This document shows, one piece after another, positions 34,474-43,168 of a stretch of 51,194 nucleotides of DNA. The stretch is taken from positions 1 through 51,194 of the forward strand of contig UQZS01000008.1 of the NCBI GenBank assembly GCA_900545625.1, read 5' to 3'. The notes below the pieces were generated by a model. The model was not told the DNA's origin, ran no database searches, and saw nothing but the letters and a program-made list of their open reading frames with translations. The DNA is from an uncultured Oscillospiraceae bacterium (lineage in GTDB: Bacteria; Bacillota; Clostridia; Oscillospirales; Acutalibacteraceae). The translations under genes were made by a program, and so were the position numbers. How positions within the stretch are numbered: the stretch's first letter is position 1; each line of letters opens with the position of its first letter.

Positions 34474-34501
34474 ATTCTAACACAAATTTTGAAAATAGCA
34501 A
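34474..34501 (-). promoter_or_regulatory. Sigma-A promoter of the ferredoxin gene
   Basis: On the minus strand, TTGCTA (34501-34496), 16 bases, TAGAAT (34479-34474). Predicted start near 34467. Confidence 0.65.
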
Positions 34502-34508
34502 GCCTTTT

Positions 34509-35372
34509 TTATTCGATTCCCTTAAGCGCTTCGAGCTCGGCTTTATTGAGCCGGATGTGCGCGTCGCGGATGAGCTTCACTTCATGCCGTTCGACGAGCA
34601 TGGGCGCCGCATCGGGACGCCGGTCGAGCCGGACTTTCAGCATCCCCGTCAGCAGGTTGTTCTCAAGCACCACCCCGCGGCCCTCGCGCGTTTCCACCAC
34701 CGCGCCGACCTTCGGCGTGTGGCGCAGCAGGTGGTCGTAGGATTCCTGCTCATATTTTAAGCAGCACATCAGCCTGCCGCAGGTGCCGCTGATCTTGCCC
34801 GGGTTTAAAGAAAGCCCCTGTTCCTTCGCCATTTTGATGGAAACAGGCTGGAAATCGCCCAGAAATGTGCTGCAGCAAAACGGCCGTCCGCAAATGCCGA
34901 ACCCGCCGATCATTTTGGACTCATCGCGCACGCCGATCTGCCGCAGCTCGATGCGTGTGCGGAATGTGCCTGCCAGATCCTTGACCAGGCTGCGGAAATC
35001 CACGCGCCCGTCCGCGGTAAAATAAAACAGGATCTTGCTGCCGTCAAAGGTGTATTCGACCTCCACAAGCTTCATATCCAGTTTGTGTGCGCGGATCTTT
35101 TCCTCGCAGATCGAAAACGCCTTTTTTTCTTTTTCGCGGTTCTCCGCAAGGGTCTTTAGGTCCTCGGGACCGGCGGCGCGGATGATGCGCTTTAAGGGCT
35201 TGACGATCTCCTCGTCGGGCACCTCGCGGTTTTGAAGTGCGATCTCGCCGCACTCCACGCCGCGCGCGGTCTCCACGATCGCACGGTCACCTTTTTTGAA
35301 TTGCATGCCGTCGGGGTCAAAGTAATACACTTTTCCGACGTCCTTGAATCGAATGCCGACTACTTGAGCCAT
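34509..35372 (-). CDS. ricT: RicT (YaaT), PSP1-domain regulator of RNA processing
   Basis: 287 residues. The PSP1 C-terminal domain is complete: FYFTADGRVDFRSLVKDLA, RIELRQIGVRDE, GGFGICGRPFCC, LNPGKISGTCGRLMCCLKYE. The conserved Cys cluster can hold 4Fe-4S clusters in the RicAFT complex of Bacillus subtilis, which directs RNase Y to mRNA targets and influences sporulation and competence. The upstream gene holB is 35 bases away. The partner genes ricA and ricF are not in this window. Confidence 0.95.
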   Translation of the reverse strand: MAQVVGIRFKDVGKVYYFDPDGMQFKKGDRAIVETARGVECGEIALQNREVPDEEIVKPLKRIIRAAGPEDLKTLAENREKEKKAFSICEEKIRAHKLDMKLVEVEYTFDGSKILFYFTADGRVDFRSLVKDLAGTFRTRIELRQIGVRDESKMIGGFGICGRPFCCSTFLGDFQPVSIKMAKEQGLSLNPGKISGTCGRLMCCLKYEQESYDHLLRHTPKVGAVVETREGRGVVLENNLLTGMLKVRLDRRPDAAPMLVERHEVKLIRDAHIRLNKAELEALKGIE

Positions 35373-35406
35373 AGATACTCCTTTGTATACGCTGTGGTAA
35401 AAAGCG

Positions 35407-36282
35407 TTAGATGGTTTGTTCCGCGGCGCGGTGCAGGCGATAGCAAAGTCCCGTCAAGAGCAGGTTCGCATTGGCGTAGCCCTCGTTTTCCGACAAAAGC
35501 TCCTGCACTTCCCGCACCAACGCATACAGCCGCGGCTTTGTGAACTGCGCAGCAAGCTGCGCGGACACTTCGCCGAACCCCATACGCGCAGCAGCACCCG
35601 CCTTGATGCGCAAAGCATCCTCCAGGATCTCTGCTAGGCAGCGCAGCACGCTGCCCGTCTCCTCACGGTCACGTTCGAGCGGCGCGGTCGCCTGTAAAAG
35701 CGCCCATTCCGATCGCGCACACAGCGCAGAAGCAAGCTGCCCCGCCGTGTGCTGCGTCTCTTTGGAAAACGGTTCTTCAAAGCCTGTCAGCGTGATCGTC
35801 ACGGCGCGGGAACGTACTGTGGGCAGCATCGCGCTGCCGGATGGGCAGGTCAGCAGAAAATATACGCCTGCGGGCGGTTCTTCTAAGATCTTCAGCAGCG
35901 CGTTTTCGCTGCTGTCGTTCATGCTTTGGCAGTCCTCTAAAATATAGACCTTTGCGTCTCCGTCATTTGGCAATACAAAGGCATCCTGCCGAATGGCACG
36001 GCAGGTCTCTACCTTGAAAACACCGTTCTTCTTTTCGGGCGCGAAGCACTGCACGTCCGGGTGATTGCCGGAGCGGCACTTGCGGCATGCACGGCAAACC
36101 CCGCACGGGCGCGCATTTTCGCCCGTACAGACCAGAGCGTTTGCAAGGAAGCGGGTAAGCGCGCGCCGCGCCTCCTCGCCGCCGCCCTCTATGAGAACGG
36201 TTTGCGGGAACTGATGCGTGCGCAGACGATATTCGAGAAACCGCTGTTCCCCGTTTGCAAGTGGAAATTCCGACAGGCTCAT
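35407..36282 (-). CDS. holB: DNA polymerase III delta' subunit
   Basis: 291 residues. Clamp-loader AAA+ fold with a degenerate Walker A (LIEGGGEEARR, no GKT), a four-Cys zinc module (CGVCRACRKC), and the SENALLKILEEPP and LTCPSGSAMLPTVRSR sensor motifs including the arginine-finger SRC-like region, here as VRSRAV. Part of the beta-clamp loader. Starts inside the darA stop (ATGA overlap), matching the darA-holB-ricT arrangement of Firmicutes. Confidence 0.95.
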   Translation of the reverse strand: MSLSEFPLANGEQRFLEYRLRTHQFPQTVLIEGGGEEARRALTRFLANALVCTGENARPCGVCRACRKCRSGNHPDVQCFAPEKKNGVFKVETCRAIRQDAFVLPNDGDAKVYILEDCQSMNDSSENALLKILEEPPAGVYFLLTCPSGSAMLPTVRSRAVTITLTGFEEPFSKETQHTAGQLASALCARSEWALLQATAPLERDREETGSVLRCLAEILEDALRIKAGAAARMGFGEVSAQLAAQFTKPRLYALVREVQELLSENEGYANANLLLTGLCYRLHRAAEQTI

Positions 36283-36602
36283 AATTTATGGAACTGCTCC
36301 ACATCCAGCACAAAGACCGTCGCGCCGCCCACGGTGATTTCCACCGGCACGGAAAGCAGCGAGTCGCCGATATATCCGGAGTTTACGGGGATCTGCTGTT
36401 TGCGCTGGCAGCTGAATTCTTCGATCACGGAAAGCGCCTCGGCGACCTTTTCTTCCTCCAAGCCGATGAGCATCGTGACGTTTCCCGCGCGCAGAAAGCC
36501 GCCGGAGGTCGAAAGCTTCGTGACGCTGAAGCCTTTGCTTGTGAGTTCTGACAAAACAGCGGAAGCATCTTCACTGTTGACAATGGCGATGATGAGTTTC
36601 AT
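36279..36602 (-). CDS. darA: Cyclic-di-AMP receptor DarA (PII-like)
   Basis: 107 residues, the normal DarA/PstA length. MKLIIAIVNSEDA, FSVTKLSTSGGFLRAGNVTMLIGLEE with the GNxT segment, and PVEITVGGATVFVLDV near the end identify it. Trimeric cytosolic receptor for c-di-AMP with PII-like fold; downstream output is not well known. GGAGGG precedes the ATG. First gene of the block with holB. Confidence 0.96.
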   Translation of the reverse strand: MKLIIAIVNSEDASAVLSELTSKGFSVTKLSTSGGFLRAGNVTMLIGLEEEKVAEALSVIEEFSCQRKQQIPVNSGYIGDSLLSVPVEITVGGATVFVLDVEQFHKL

Positions 36603-36638
36603 AAAAATCCCTCCGAAATCCGAAAAGATAAAATATTT

Positions 36639-37574
36639 TCAAGCCTGTGTCAGCGCAATGAACACAGGCATGGTGACGATGGAAAACAGGCTGACGACCG
36701 CAACGGTCTGTGAGGCGGTCTCCAGATCCCTGCCGTATTTTGCAGCAAACATGACCGTGTTGTTCGCCGTGGGTGCAGATGCGGAAATGAGCAGTGCCGT
36801 CAAAAGCACGCCCGAAATGCCGCAAAGGCGCAGCAGCAACAGCATCACGGCAGGCAGTATGATCAGCTTCAAAAGTGCGGCGAGATAGGTTTGCGGCCGG
36901 CTGAACATGTGCCGCAGATCGGTATGTGCAAGATAAGTGCCGAACATCAGCATGGCAAGCGGGGTGTTCAGCTGCGCCAAAAGCCCGATCGGCTCGGAAA
37001 GCACGGTGGGCAAATCGATTTGAAACAGAAAGACAGGCAGCCCCAAAAGCACCGAGATCACGCCGGGGTTTAAAAGCAGCCGCAGCGGACGAAAAGCCGA
37101 CCTTCCGGCAGTGCCCGACATCAGCCGCACCCCGTGGGTAAAGGCGAAGAGGTTAAAGGGGACGAGCACGCCCGAGCAGAAGAATACGCCCGCCTCGCCC
37201 AAAACTGCGTCCGCCAGCGGCAGCGCCATATAGCCTACGTTACCGTATATGCACGCAAAGCGGAAAATATCGGCGTTGGTCTTGTCGCCCCTGCGGAAAA
37301 AAGGCAGGGACAAGAAAATGGCGATCCCATGCAGCGCCGTGCCGCCGAGCAGGGCAAACAGCAGGTTCCGAAGCGTCGCATCGGTCCGCTCCATTGCCGC
37401 GAACGCCTGTACCACCACGGCGGGCGTGACGATATAGAAAAGCAGGTCGTTCGTAAGCTTCGCGGCCTTCTCAGTGTAAATGCCCGCCTTATCACAGGCA
37501 AAGCCCACCGCCGCGAGCACATATAGGATTGCCACCTGCATGGCCGCCGTTCCGGCATTTTGCAAAAAGCTCAT
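36639..37574 (-). CDS. AEC-family transporter (auxin efflux carrier fold)
   Basis: 311 residues, about ten hydrophobic helices. Family features: KLTNDLLFYIVTPAVVVQAFA in the first half, FACIYGNVGYMALPLADAVLG with the crossover motif, and SAPTANNTVMFAAKYG in the second half. AEC carriers export or import organic anions (malate, malonate and others); the substrate is not predictable. Its ATG overlaps the stop of the upstream membrane protein gene, so both belong to one transcript; darA follows 36 bases later. Confidence 0.9.
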   Translation of the reverse strand: MSFLQNAGTAAMQVAILYVLAAVGFACDKAGIYTEKAAKLTNDLLFYIVTPAVVVQAFAAMERTDATLRNLLFALLGGTALHGIAIFLSLPFFRRGDKTNADIFRFACIYGNVGYMALPLADAVLGEAGVFFCSGVLVPFNLFAFTHGVRLMSGTAGRSAFRPLRLLLNPGVISVLLGLPVFLFQIDLPTVLSEPIGLLAQLNTPLAMLMFGTYLAHTDLRHMFSRPQTYLAALLKLIILPAVMLLLLRLCGISGVLLTALLISASAPTANNTVMFAAKYGRDLETASQTVAVVSLFSIVTMPVFIALTQA

Positions 37575-38527
37575 GCGTTCGCGCTGTCTTTGCCGTCAGG
37601 CATGTCTGCGTCAGCCGCCGTATCATTTTCCTCCACCTGCGGCTCTTCCGAAGCGGGTCTGCCGAAACGCATGTGTTCCAAGATATAGACGACAGCAAAG
37701 ACGGCAAAACCGATTTCCCCGAACGCAAACGGGAAACCGTCCGCGAGCAGGTCGCCCCGGCCCGCCACGGTGCAGATGAGGCGTGAAACGCCGATTACCG
37801 CCGCAAGAAACGCCGCCGGCAGCCCAAAACAGACGAGCTTACGCATTTCGCCTCTGGGATTTACCTGTGCGGCCATGCGTGCGAACGACAGCAAAAACAA
37901 CATCATAAACGCGAGCATTGCAAGTTCCTGCAAAAGCTCGGAAACCATGGTGAAGCTGATCTTTGTCATAAAACGCAGTACGATACGGAACATCGACCAA
38001 AACAAGGGTGTGAGCGCGAGAAAGCGGTATTTGGTGAACCGTGCGTCGCCTTTTAGATAGGAAACGGCCAGAATCCCCATATAAACGGCGGCAAGCACCC
38101 CGCAGACGGCCTGTAGGATCTCGGCAAGCAGCCCTTCGGTAAACAACAGCGCGCCCATGGCGAGCCTGCCGCTTTCCGAAACGGTTCCGGCGGCGTTTAT
38201 CACGCTTAGCACCGCGTCGTACAGAAGCCCCACGGCAAACAGCGCGCTTCCGAAAAACAACGCCCGGTCCTTGCGCACAAGCGCCCGGGAGGCGGGCAGG
38301 CACGCGCTGCAGGCGGGCAGTACCGCGAGCAATACTACCGCCGCCAGCAGCACGCCGTATACGACATAAACAGACCAGTCCACGACTTCAAAGAAGCCCG
38401 TTTCAGGTTCAATATTCGTAAACAGCTGCACGGTGCGCAGCACCGCAGCCAAAATACAGGCGATGCCCCAAACACAAAGCAGCAGCCGCGCATCGATTTG
38501 TTCGGATTTTCGAATATTCAGCTTCAT
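37571..38527 (-). CDS. Polytopic membrane protein of unknown function
   Basis: 318 residues with about seven to eight hydrophobic helices and an acidic, disordered C-terminal tail (EEPQVEENDTAADAD). A basic N-terminus (KLNIRKSEQIDAR) precedes the first helix. No motif recognised. GAGGA lies nine bases before the ATG. Coupled to the AEC transporter gene by a four-base overlap, so a related membrane function is possible but unproven. The 39-base gap to the citrate synthase gene upstream contains a short GC hairpin without a T run. Confidence 0.75.
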   Translation of the reverse strand: MKLNIRKSEQIDARLLLCVWGIACILAAVLRTVQLFTNIEPETGFFEVVDWSVYVVYGVLLAAVVLLAVLPACSACLPASRALVRKDRALFFGSALFAVGLLYDAVLSVINAAGTVSESGRLAMGALLFTEGLLAEILQAVCGVLAAVYMGILAVSYLKGDARFTKYRFLALTPLFWSMFRIVLRFMTKISFTMVSELLQELAMLAFMMLFLLSFARMAAQVNPRGEMRKLVCFGLPAAFLAAVIGVSRLICTVAGRGDLLADGFPFAFGEIGFAVFAVVYILEHMRFGRPASEEPQVEENDTAADADMPDGKDSANA

Positions 38528-38548
38528 GGCAACGATCCTCGTTTTCTG

Positions 38549-38563
38549 CGGCGCTGGGCGCCG
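38549..38563 (-). other. Short GC hairpin after the citrate synthase gene
   Basis: CGGCGC (38549-38554) pairs with GCGCCG (38558-38563) around a three-base loop. On the minus strand it is followed by CAGAAAAC, so it is a weak or non-functional terminator, and read-through into the next gene is likely. Confidence 0.4.
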
Positions 38564-38566
38564 GTT

Positions 38567-39979
38567 TTACCGTTCCTCGGGCGGAATGTATTCCGTTTGC
38601 ACCACGTGATTGGGAATGCGCTCACAAAGCGGCACGAATTTCCGCGGCAAGGAGACATTTTTGTAAGCAGGGCGCATGATGCGGCTGCCGGAGGTAAGCT
38701 CCTCGAGCCTGTGCGCCGACCAACCCGCGATGCGCGCCGCCATGAACAACGGTGTGAACAGCTCCTGCGGGATGCGCAGCATCTCATAGATCAGGCCTGA
38801 ATACAAATCAACATTTGCGCACATCTTTTTCTTTTCACCCTTGTATTTGGCAAAAAGCTCGGGCGTGAGCTTTTCTATAAGTTCAAGCGTGCGGAAGCGA
38901 TCTTCAAAGCCGTGTTCCTTGGCAAAGGAACGCGCGTTTTCACGCAGGATCACGGCGCGCGGGTCCGAAAGCGTATAGACCGCGTGCCCCATGCCGTAGA
39001 TAAGCCCCGAGCCGTCGCCTGCCTGTTTATGGATGACCTTCGTCAGGTAATCGGCGACCTGCCCCTCGTCGGTAGGATCGGAGATATGCTCACGCATATC
39101 CTCCACCATTTTATAAACCTTGATGTTCGCGCCGCCGTGCTTCGGACCCTTGAGCGAGCCGATCCCCGCCGCAATGGCGGAATAGGTGTCCGTTCCGGAG
39201 GAGGTGATGCAGCGCGTGGTGAAGGTCGAGTTGTTGCCGCCGCCGTGCTCGGCATGGATAATCATGCACAAATCTAAAAGCTTGGCTTCCTCGTCCGTAA
39301 ATTTGCGGTCGGGACGGATGGCGTGCAAAATGGACTCGGCGGTTTTTAAGGATTTATCGTTTTGGTGGATATACATGCTTTTGTGATCGTAAACGCGCCG
39401 TTTGACCTGATAGGCATACGCCATGATGGTGGGGATCTGTGCAATGAGCTGGATGGATTGGCGCAGCACGTTTTCCACCGAGGTGTCGTCGGGGTTTTTG
39501 TCAAAGGAATACAGCGCCAGCACCGAGCGCGCGACCTTGTTCATGATGTCGGGCGACGGCGCTTTCATGATCATGTCTTCAATGAATTCGTCGGGCAGCT
39601 CGCGGCACTCCGCCAACAGCTCGCAAAAGCGGTCGAGCTGTTTTTGTGTCGGCAGATCACCGAACAGCAAAAGCCAAGCGACCTCTTCAAATCCGAAACG
39701 GTTCTTTTCCATGCAGTCGCGCACGATCTCGCTCATGTCGATCCCGCGGTAAGTCAGGCGCCCTTCTTTCGGCACGCGTTCGCCGTCCTCGATATAATAC
39801 CCTTCGACCGAGCAAATACGCGTAAGACCTGCCATAACGCCGGTTCCGTCGGCGTTGCGCAAGCCGCGCTTTACGTCAAAGCGTAGGTAGTCCTCAGAGC
39901 GGATACGGTTATTTTTTGCAAGTTCTTCGCATAAATTAGAAAGAGCATCGTTGGAAATCGGGGATATGTAACCGGGCAT
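38567..39979 (-). CDS. gltA: Citrate/2-methylcitrate synthase
   Basis: 470 residues. Conserved elements: GRLTYRGIDMSEIV near the N-terminus, HAEHGGGNNSTFTTR with the first catalytic His, KGPKHGGANIKV with the second, and GMGHAVYTLSDPRA with the third His; the catalytic Asp region follows near FEDRFRTLELIE. Condenses oxaloacetate with acetyl-CoA; a propionyl-CoA enzyme cannot be excluded. The ATG at 39979 has AAGGAGA upstream; the longer frame is leader. In an anaerobe it probably feeds glutamate synthesis through a partial citrate pathway (inference). No aconitase or isocitrate dehydrogenase gene is next to it. Confidence 0.94.
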   Translation of the reverse strand: MPGYISPISNDALSNLCEELAKNNRIRSEDYLRFDVKRGLRNADGTGVMAGLTRICSVEGYYIEDGERVPKEGRLTYRGIDMSEIVRDCMEKNRFGFEEVAWLLLFGDLPTQKQLDRFCELLAECRELPDEFIEDMIMKAPSPDIMNKVARSVLALYSFDKNPDDTSVENVLRQSIQLIAQIPTIMAYAYQVKRRVYDHKSMYIHQNDKSLKTAESILHAIRPDRKFTDEEAKLLDLCMIIHAEHGGGNNSTFTTRCITSSGTDTYSAIAAGIGSLKGPKHGGANIKVYKMVEDMREHISDPTDEGQVADYLTKVIHKQAGDGSGLIYGMGHAVYTLSDPRAVILRENARSFAKEHGFEDRFRTLELIEKLTPELFAKYKGEKKKMCANVDLYSGLIYEMLRIPQELFTPLFMAARIAGWSAHRLEELTSGSRIMRPAYKNVSLPRKFVPLCERIPNHVVQTEYIPPEER

Positions 39980-39999
39980 GTAAGAAAGTCTCCTTTTGC

Positions 40000-40020
40000 G
40001 CACCGGCTGCAGCGCGGTGC
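40000..40020 (-). promoter_or_regulatory. Leader hairpin upstream of citrate synthase
   Basis: GCACCG (40000-40005) pairs with CGGTGC (40015-40020); the loop contains the palindrome GCTGCAGC. It lies just before the AAGGAGA ribosome site in a leader of about 79 bases. Role unknown. Confidence 0.4.
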
Positions 40021-40064
40021 GGAAATATATCAGGATCGGCACAGCCGAAAAAATCTAGATAATT

Positions 40065-40093
40065 ATTGTATCGCAAAACAGCCCTAAAGTCAA
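40065..40093 (-). promoter_or_regulatory. Sigma-A promoter of the citrate synthase gene
   Basis: On the minus strand, TTGACT (40093-40088), 17 bases, TACAAT (40070-40065). Transcript start near 40058. Confidence 0.85.
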
Positions 40094-40130
40094 CCAAACG
40101 CACGGGAAATTCCGAAAGGCAGGGAAACGG

Positions 40131-41129
40131 ATGAAAACCTACGGTATTTTATGCTTCGTTCTGGCGCTCGCGATGTTTGCGGCGCCCGTTGCGGTGCTGG
40201 ACCTCGGTGATTTTTCATTTGCCGCCGCGCGGGAGGTGCTGTTCGGCGAGGAGACGCAGGAAACGCAGTCTGACGAAGCGACCGACAGCGAGACGGTAGC
40301 GGTGCTGCAGGCGGCGAGCGGGAATGTGGTCGAAATGGATACGGTGGAATATCTGGTGGGCTGTGTGGCGAGCGAAATGTCTGCGCAAGCCGATGCTGAG
40401 GCGCTCAAGGCGCAGGCGGTGGCGGCGTACACGAACGTGCAGCGGCTTAAAGCAGACCCCGATTCGACGCTTGAGGGCGCGGACATCTCCGACGACCCCG
40501 CGCGCCACCAAGGGTATTTGGATGAAGCGGCACGCCGCGAAAAATGGGGCGACAACTATGACGCATATAACGAAAAGCTTACCGAAGCGGTGACCGCCGT
40601 GCGCGGACAAACCCTCACCTATGACGGCGCGTATATTACGGCGGCGTACTGTGCGCTGTGCCCCGGGCGTACGGAAAGCGCGGCGAACATCTGGGGCGGG
40701 GAGGTGCCGTATCTGCAATCGGTCACAAGCCCCGGCGACCGCCTTTCCCCGGATTATACCGAAACGACCGTCCTTTCCGCCGAGGAATTCCGTACAAAAG
40801 CGGCGGCAGATGCCGGGATCGTGCTCGGCGACGACCCGTCCGCATGGCTTGCCGACATGCAATATTCCGAAAATGAAACGGGCGTGGTCACATCGATCAC
40901 CGTCGGCGGCAAGATCATGACCGGGCAGCAGCTTCGCACGCTTTTGTCGCTTCGTTCGCCTGCCTTTACGGTGGAATACGCCGACGGGCAGTTCACCTTT
41001 ACCTGCACGGGCAACGGGCATGGTGTGGGCATGAGCCAATACGGCGCGGACTATATGGCGCGGCAGGGCGCGACCTACGAAGAAATTTTGGCGCATTACT
41101 ACCCCGGCACGACGCTGTCCGGGGCATAA
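40131..41129 (+). CDS. spoIID: SpoIID/LytB-domain protein (lytic transglycosylase of sporulation type)
   Basis: 332 residues with an N-terminal signal anchor (about 5-23). SpoIID core: EYLVGCVASEMSAQ with the likely catalytic E82, ALKAQAVAAYT, ITAAYCALCPGRTES with C174 and C177 where clostridial SpoIID proteins bind zinc, NIWGGEVPYLQSV, and the C-terminal NGHGVGMSQYGADYMA plus HYYPGT. SpoIID cuts septal peptidoglycan strands during engulfment with SpoIIP and SpoIIM. The partners are not next to it. A SpoIID-like amidase enhancer is possible, but the full motif set favours SpoIID. Transcribed alone; no sigma-E promoter could be assigned with confidence. Confidence 0.9.
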   Translation: MKTYGILCFVLALAMFAAPVAVLDLGDFSFAAAREVLFGEETQETQSDEATDSETVAVLQAASGNVVEMDTVEYLVGCVASEMSAQADAEALKAQAVAAYTNVQRLKADPDSTLEGADISDDPARHQGYLDEAARREKWGDNYDAYNEKLTEAVTAVRGQTLTYDGAYITAAYCALCPGRTESAANIWGGEVPYLQSVTSPGDRLSPDYTETTVLSAEEFRTKAAADAGIVLGDDPSAWLADMQYSENETGVVTSITVGGKIMTGQQLRTLLSLRSPAFTVEYADGQFTFTCTGNGHGVGMSQYGADYMARQGATYEEILAHYYPGTTLSGA

Positions 41130-41133
41130 AAAC

Positions 41134-41165
41134 GGGCTGCCGAAAGGCAGCCCTTGTTTTGTTTT
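41134..41165. terminator. Bidirectional terminator between spoIID and the HTH/7-TM trio
   Basis: Perfect 8-bp stem GGGCTGCC (41134-41141), GAAA loop, GGCAGCCC (41146-41153), then TTGTTTTGTTTT. On the minus strand the hairpin is followed by GTTTTTAT, so it serves both converging transcripts. Confidence 0.9.
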
Positions 41166-42108
41166 ATATCTGGGTGATCTGCTCGATGGTGAAAATCACC
41201 TCAGGCACAGCGAAACATAGGATCGGCAAGATGGTGAGCCACAGCGTTTTGAGCTTGGGCAGCTTATAAATGCCGAACGCCGCGCCGTAGAAGATCAGGA
41301 TCTCAAAGACCGTGCGGATCAGGACGTTTACGCGGTGGAAAACCGTTGCCTCTGCGTAAAAGCCCAAAGCGATCCAAAGAATATGGTACAAAAGTTGCCC
41401 GGCAAGTACGAGCCCCAGCAAGATCCGCAGCGTCTTACGCCCTTTTTCGGTATCCGCTTGTGCGGCGGCGTTCAGGAAAAACGCCAAAAAGACAATGTCC
41501 ACAACCAGCGATGCAAGCGAAACGACCGTTTCCGCAACAAACCATTCGGAACCTATACCGGCTCGGGCAGTCTTTGCGGTAAACGGAAGGATCACCCACG
41601 AAACGACCGAATTTGCGACAAAGGGATACAGAAACTCAAAATCCGCCACCCGACCGCGAAAATTCGTGTGCTTGATGAGGTACGATCCGAGGAATATGCC
41701 CGAACAGATCGTGATGACCGTCCGGCAAACATCGGAAACGGTAAAATACAGATCCGGCACGTTCGCCCCGAGCGCCGCCGCAATAAAGGCGGGCGTTTCC
41801 AGCGCAGTCTGCACCGCAAAAACCAAAAGATACCATACAAATACGATTTTCGTCAAATACAAAACCGGCTTTTTCGGCGTCTTGCGCGCCGCCGCGCGTG
41901 CGGCGGCATGCAGTGCATCTATGTCCACCGTGAAATAGTCGTTAGGCAGGTGATACGTCTCTATGATCTTCTGCGCCGCGTCATCGGGCACTTCCCCCGT
42001 CATTTCCAACCGTTCGATCTCCGCTTCCGAAACCGATAAAAGCTCTGCGAGATCCCTGCGCCAGATGTTCTGTTCCGCGCGGAATTGCGCGAGCGTGCGT
42101 GTTGCCAT
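41164..42108 (-). CDS. XRE-like HTH fused to a seven-TM domain, paralog C
   Basis: 314 residues. Residues about 5-45 form an HTH like those of XRE repressors (AQFRAEQNIWRRDLAELLSV, then SEAEIERLE), followed by PDDAAQKIIETYHLPNDYFTVD, an Ala/Arg-rich linker and about seven membrane helices. The last loop carries YKLPKLKTLWLT, shared with both neighbours. The start at 42108 matches the paralog at 43122; a longer frame (to 42135) is not supported. Last gene of a three-gene tandem array. I do not recognise the family; a membrane-bound sensor that binds DNA directly is an inference from the layout. Confidence 0.8.
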   Translation of the reverse strand: MATRTLAQFRAEQNIWRRDLAELLSVSEAEIERLEMTGEVPDDAAQKIIETYHLPNDYFTVDIDALHAAARAAARKTPKKPVLYLTKIVFVWYLLVFAVQTALETPAFIAAALGANVPDLYFTVSDVCRTVITICSGIFLGSYLIKHTNFRGRVADFEFLYPFVANSVVSWVILPFTAKTARAGIGSEWFVAETVVSLASLVVDIVFLAFFLNAAAQADTEKGRKTLRILLGLVLAGQLLYHILWIALGFYAEATVFHRVNVLIRTVFEILIFYGAAFGIYKLPKLKTLWLTILPILCFAVPEVIFTIEQITQI

Positions 42109-42171
42109 AGAAAAGCCCCTTTCAGGTATATACACGATCCTTACAGTGAAAAGTGCAAGGATCGAAACCGA

Positions 42172-43122
42172 TCATATCAGTTTGTCGACGATCGAAAGCA
42201 CATCGGGAATGACATAATATGCGATCGGCAGAGCCAAAAGCCACAGCTTTTTTAACTTCGGCTGCTTGTAAATGCCGAACGCCGCGCCGTAGATGATGAC
42301 CGCAAATAAAACGAACCGAATGGCAAAGTTTGCCCAGCCGAGCGCCGCATAGGCTGAGAAGTTGCCCAGCACGGCCCACAGGATGTAATACAGCACCTTG
42401 CCGCCCATGCAGACGGCCAAAAGGATCGTCATAGTCTTGCGACCCTTTTCCGTATCCGCTTCGGCGGCGCTTTTTAAGAAGTAGGCCAAAAACACAAGTT
42501 CCAAAACAAGCGCCGGAATCCCAACCAACATGTACGCGAAACCCCATGAGGACAAAACGCCTGCTTCTGTGGCGCGCATGGAAAACGGCATCGAAATCCA
42601 GCTTATTGCTGCGGTGGGCACGAAGGCATACAGCAGCGAAAAATCCGCGATCCGGCCGCGAAAGGTGGTGTGCTTGGTGATGTACCGGCTAAGCAGAAGC
42701 CCCGAACAAAGCGAGACGGCCGACGAGCAAAAATTGAAAAGCGTGTCAAGCGGCTCTGCGCTGGCCTCTTGTAACACAGAAAGAAAAGAAGTCGGCAACA
42801 GGAGCAGCACCTGTACGACCGCGACGAGAAGCATCCAAACAAAGCCGATTTTCATCAGATACGGGATCGGCTTCTCCGGCGTGACGCGCGCCGCCTGGGC
42901 CGCGGCGGCGCGTTGTGCGGCGACAAGTGCGTCTACATCCACCGTGAAATAGTCCGCGGGCAGACGATATGTCTCGATGATCTTCTGTGCCGTATCCGCC
43001 GGTACTTCATCCGCTGCTTCTAACTGCGCGACCTCCGCTTCCGAAATCGACAGAAGCTCGGCAAGATCCTTGCGCCAGATGTTCTGTTCCGCGCGAAATT
43101 GCGCAAGTGTGCGTTTTGCCAT
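42172..43122 (-). CDS. XRE-like HTH fused to a seven-TM domain, paralog B
   Basis: 316 residues, same layout as the next gene downstream: HTH (KRTLAQFRAEQNIWRKDLAE, LLSISEAEVAQLE), IETYRLPADYFTVD, Ala-rich linker and about seven membrane helices ending with YKQPKLKKLWLLALPI. Over the first 70 residues it is nearly identical to paralog C, less so in the membrane part, which suggests the HTH is under stronger constraint. GGAGG precedes the ATG at 43122. It starts 46 bases after paralog A and shares its promoter. Confidence 0.8.
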   Translation of the reverse strand: MAKRTLAQFRAEQNIWRKDLAELLSISEAEVAQLEAADEVPADTAQKIIETYRLPADYFTVDVDALVAAQRAAAAQAARVTPEKPIPYLMKIGFVWMLLVAVVQVLLLLPTSFLSVLQEASAEPLDTLFNFCSSAVSLCSGLLLSRYITKHTTFRGRIADFSLLYAFVPTAAISWISMPFSMRATEAGVLSSWGFAYMLVGIPALVLELVFLAYFLKSAAEADTEKGRKTMTILLAVCMGGKVLYYILWAVLGNFSAYAALGWANFAIRFVLFAVIIYGAAFGIYKQPKLKKLWLLALPIAYYVIPDVLSIVDKLI

Positions 43123-43168
43123 ACAGAATCCTCCATTCTCTTGAACCCCAAATATTTGAAAAGCGAGA

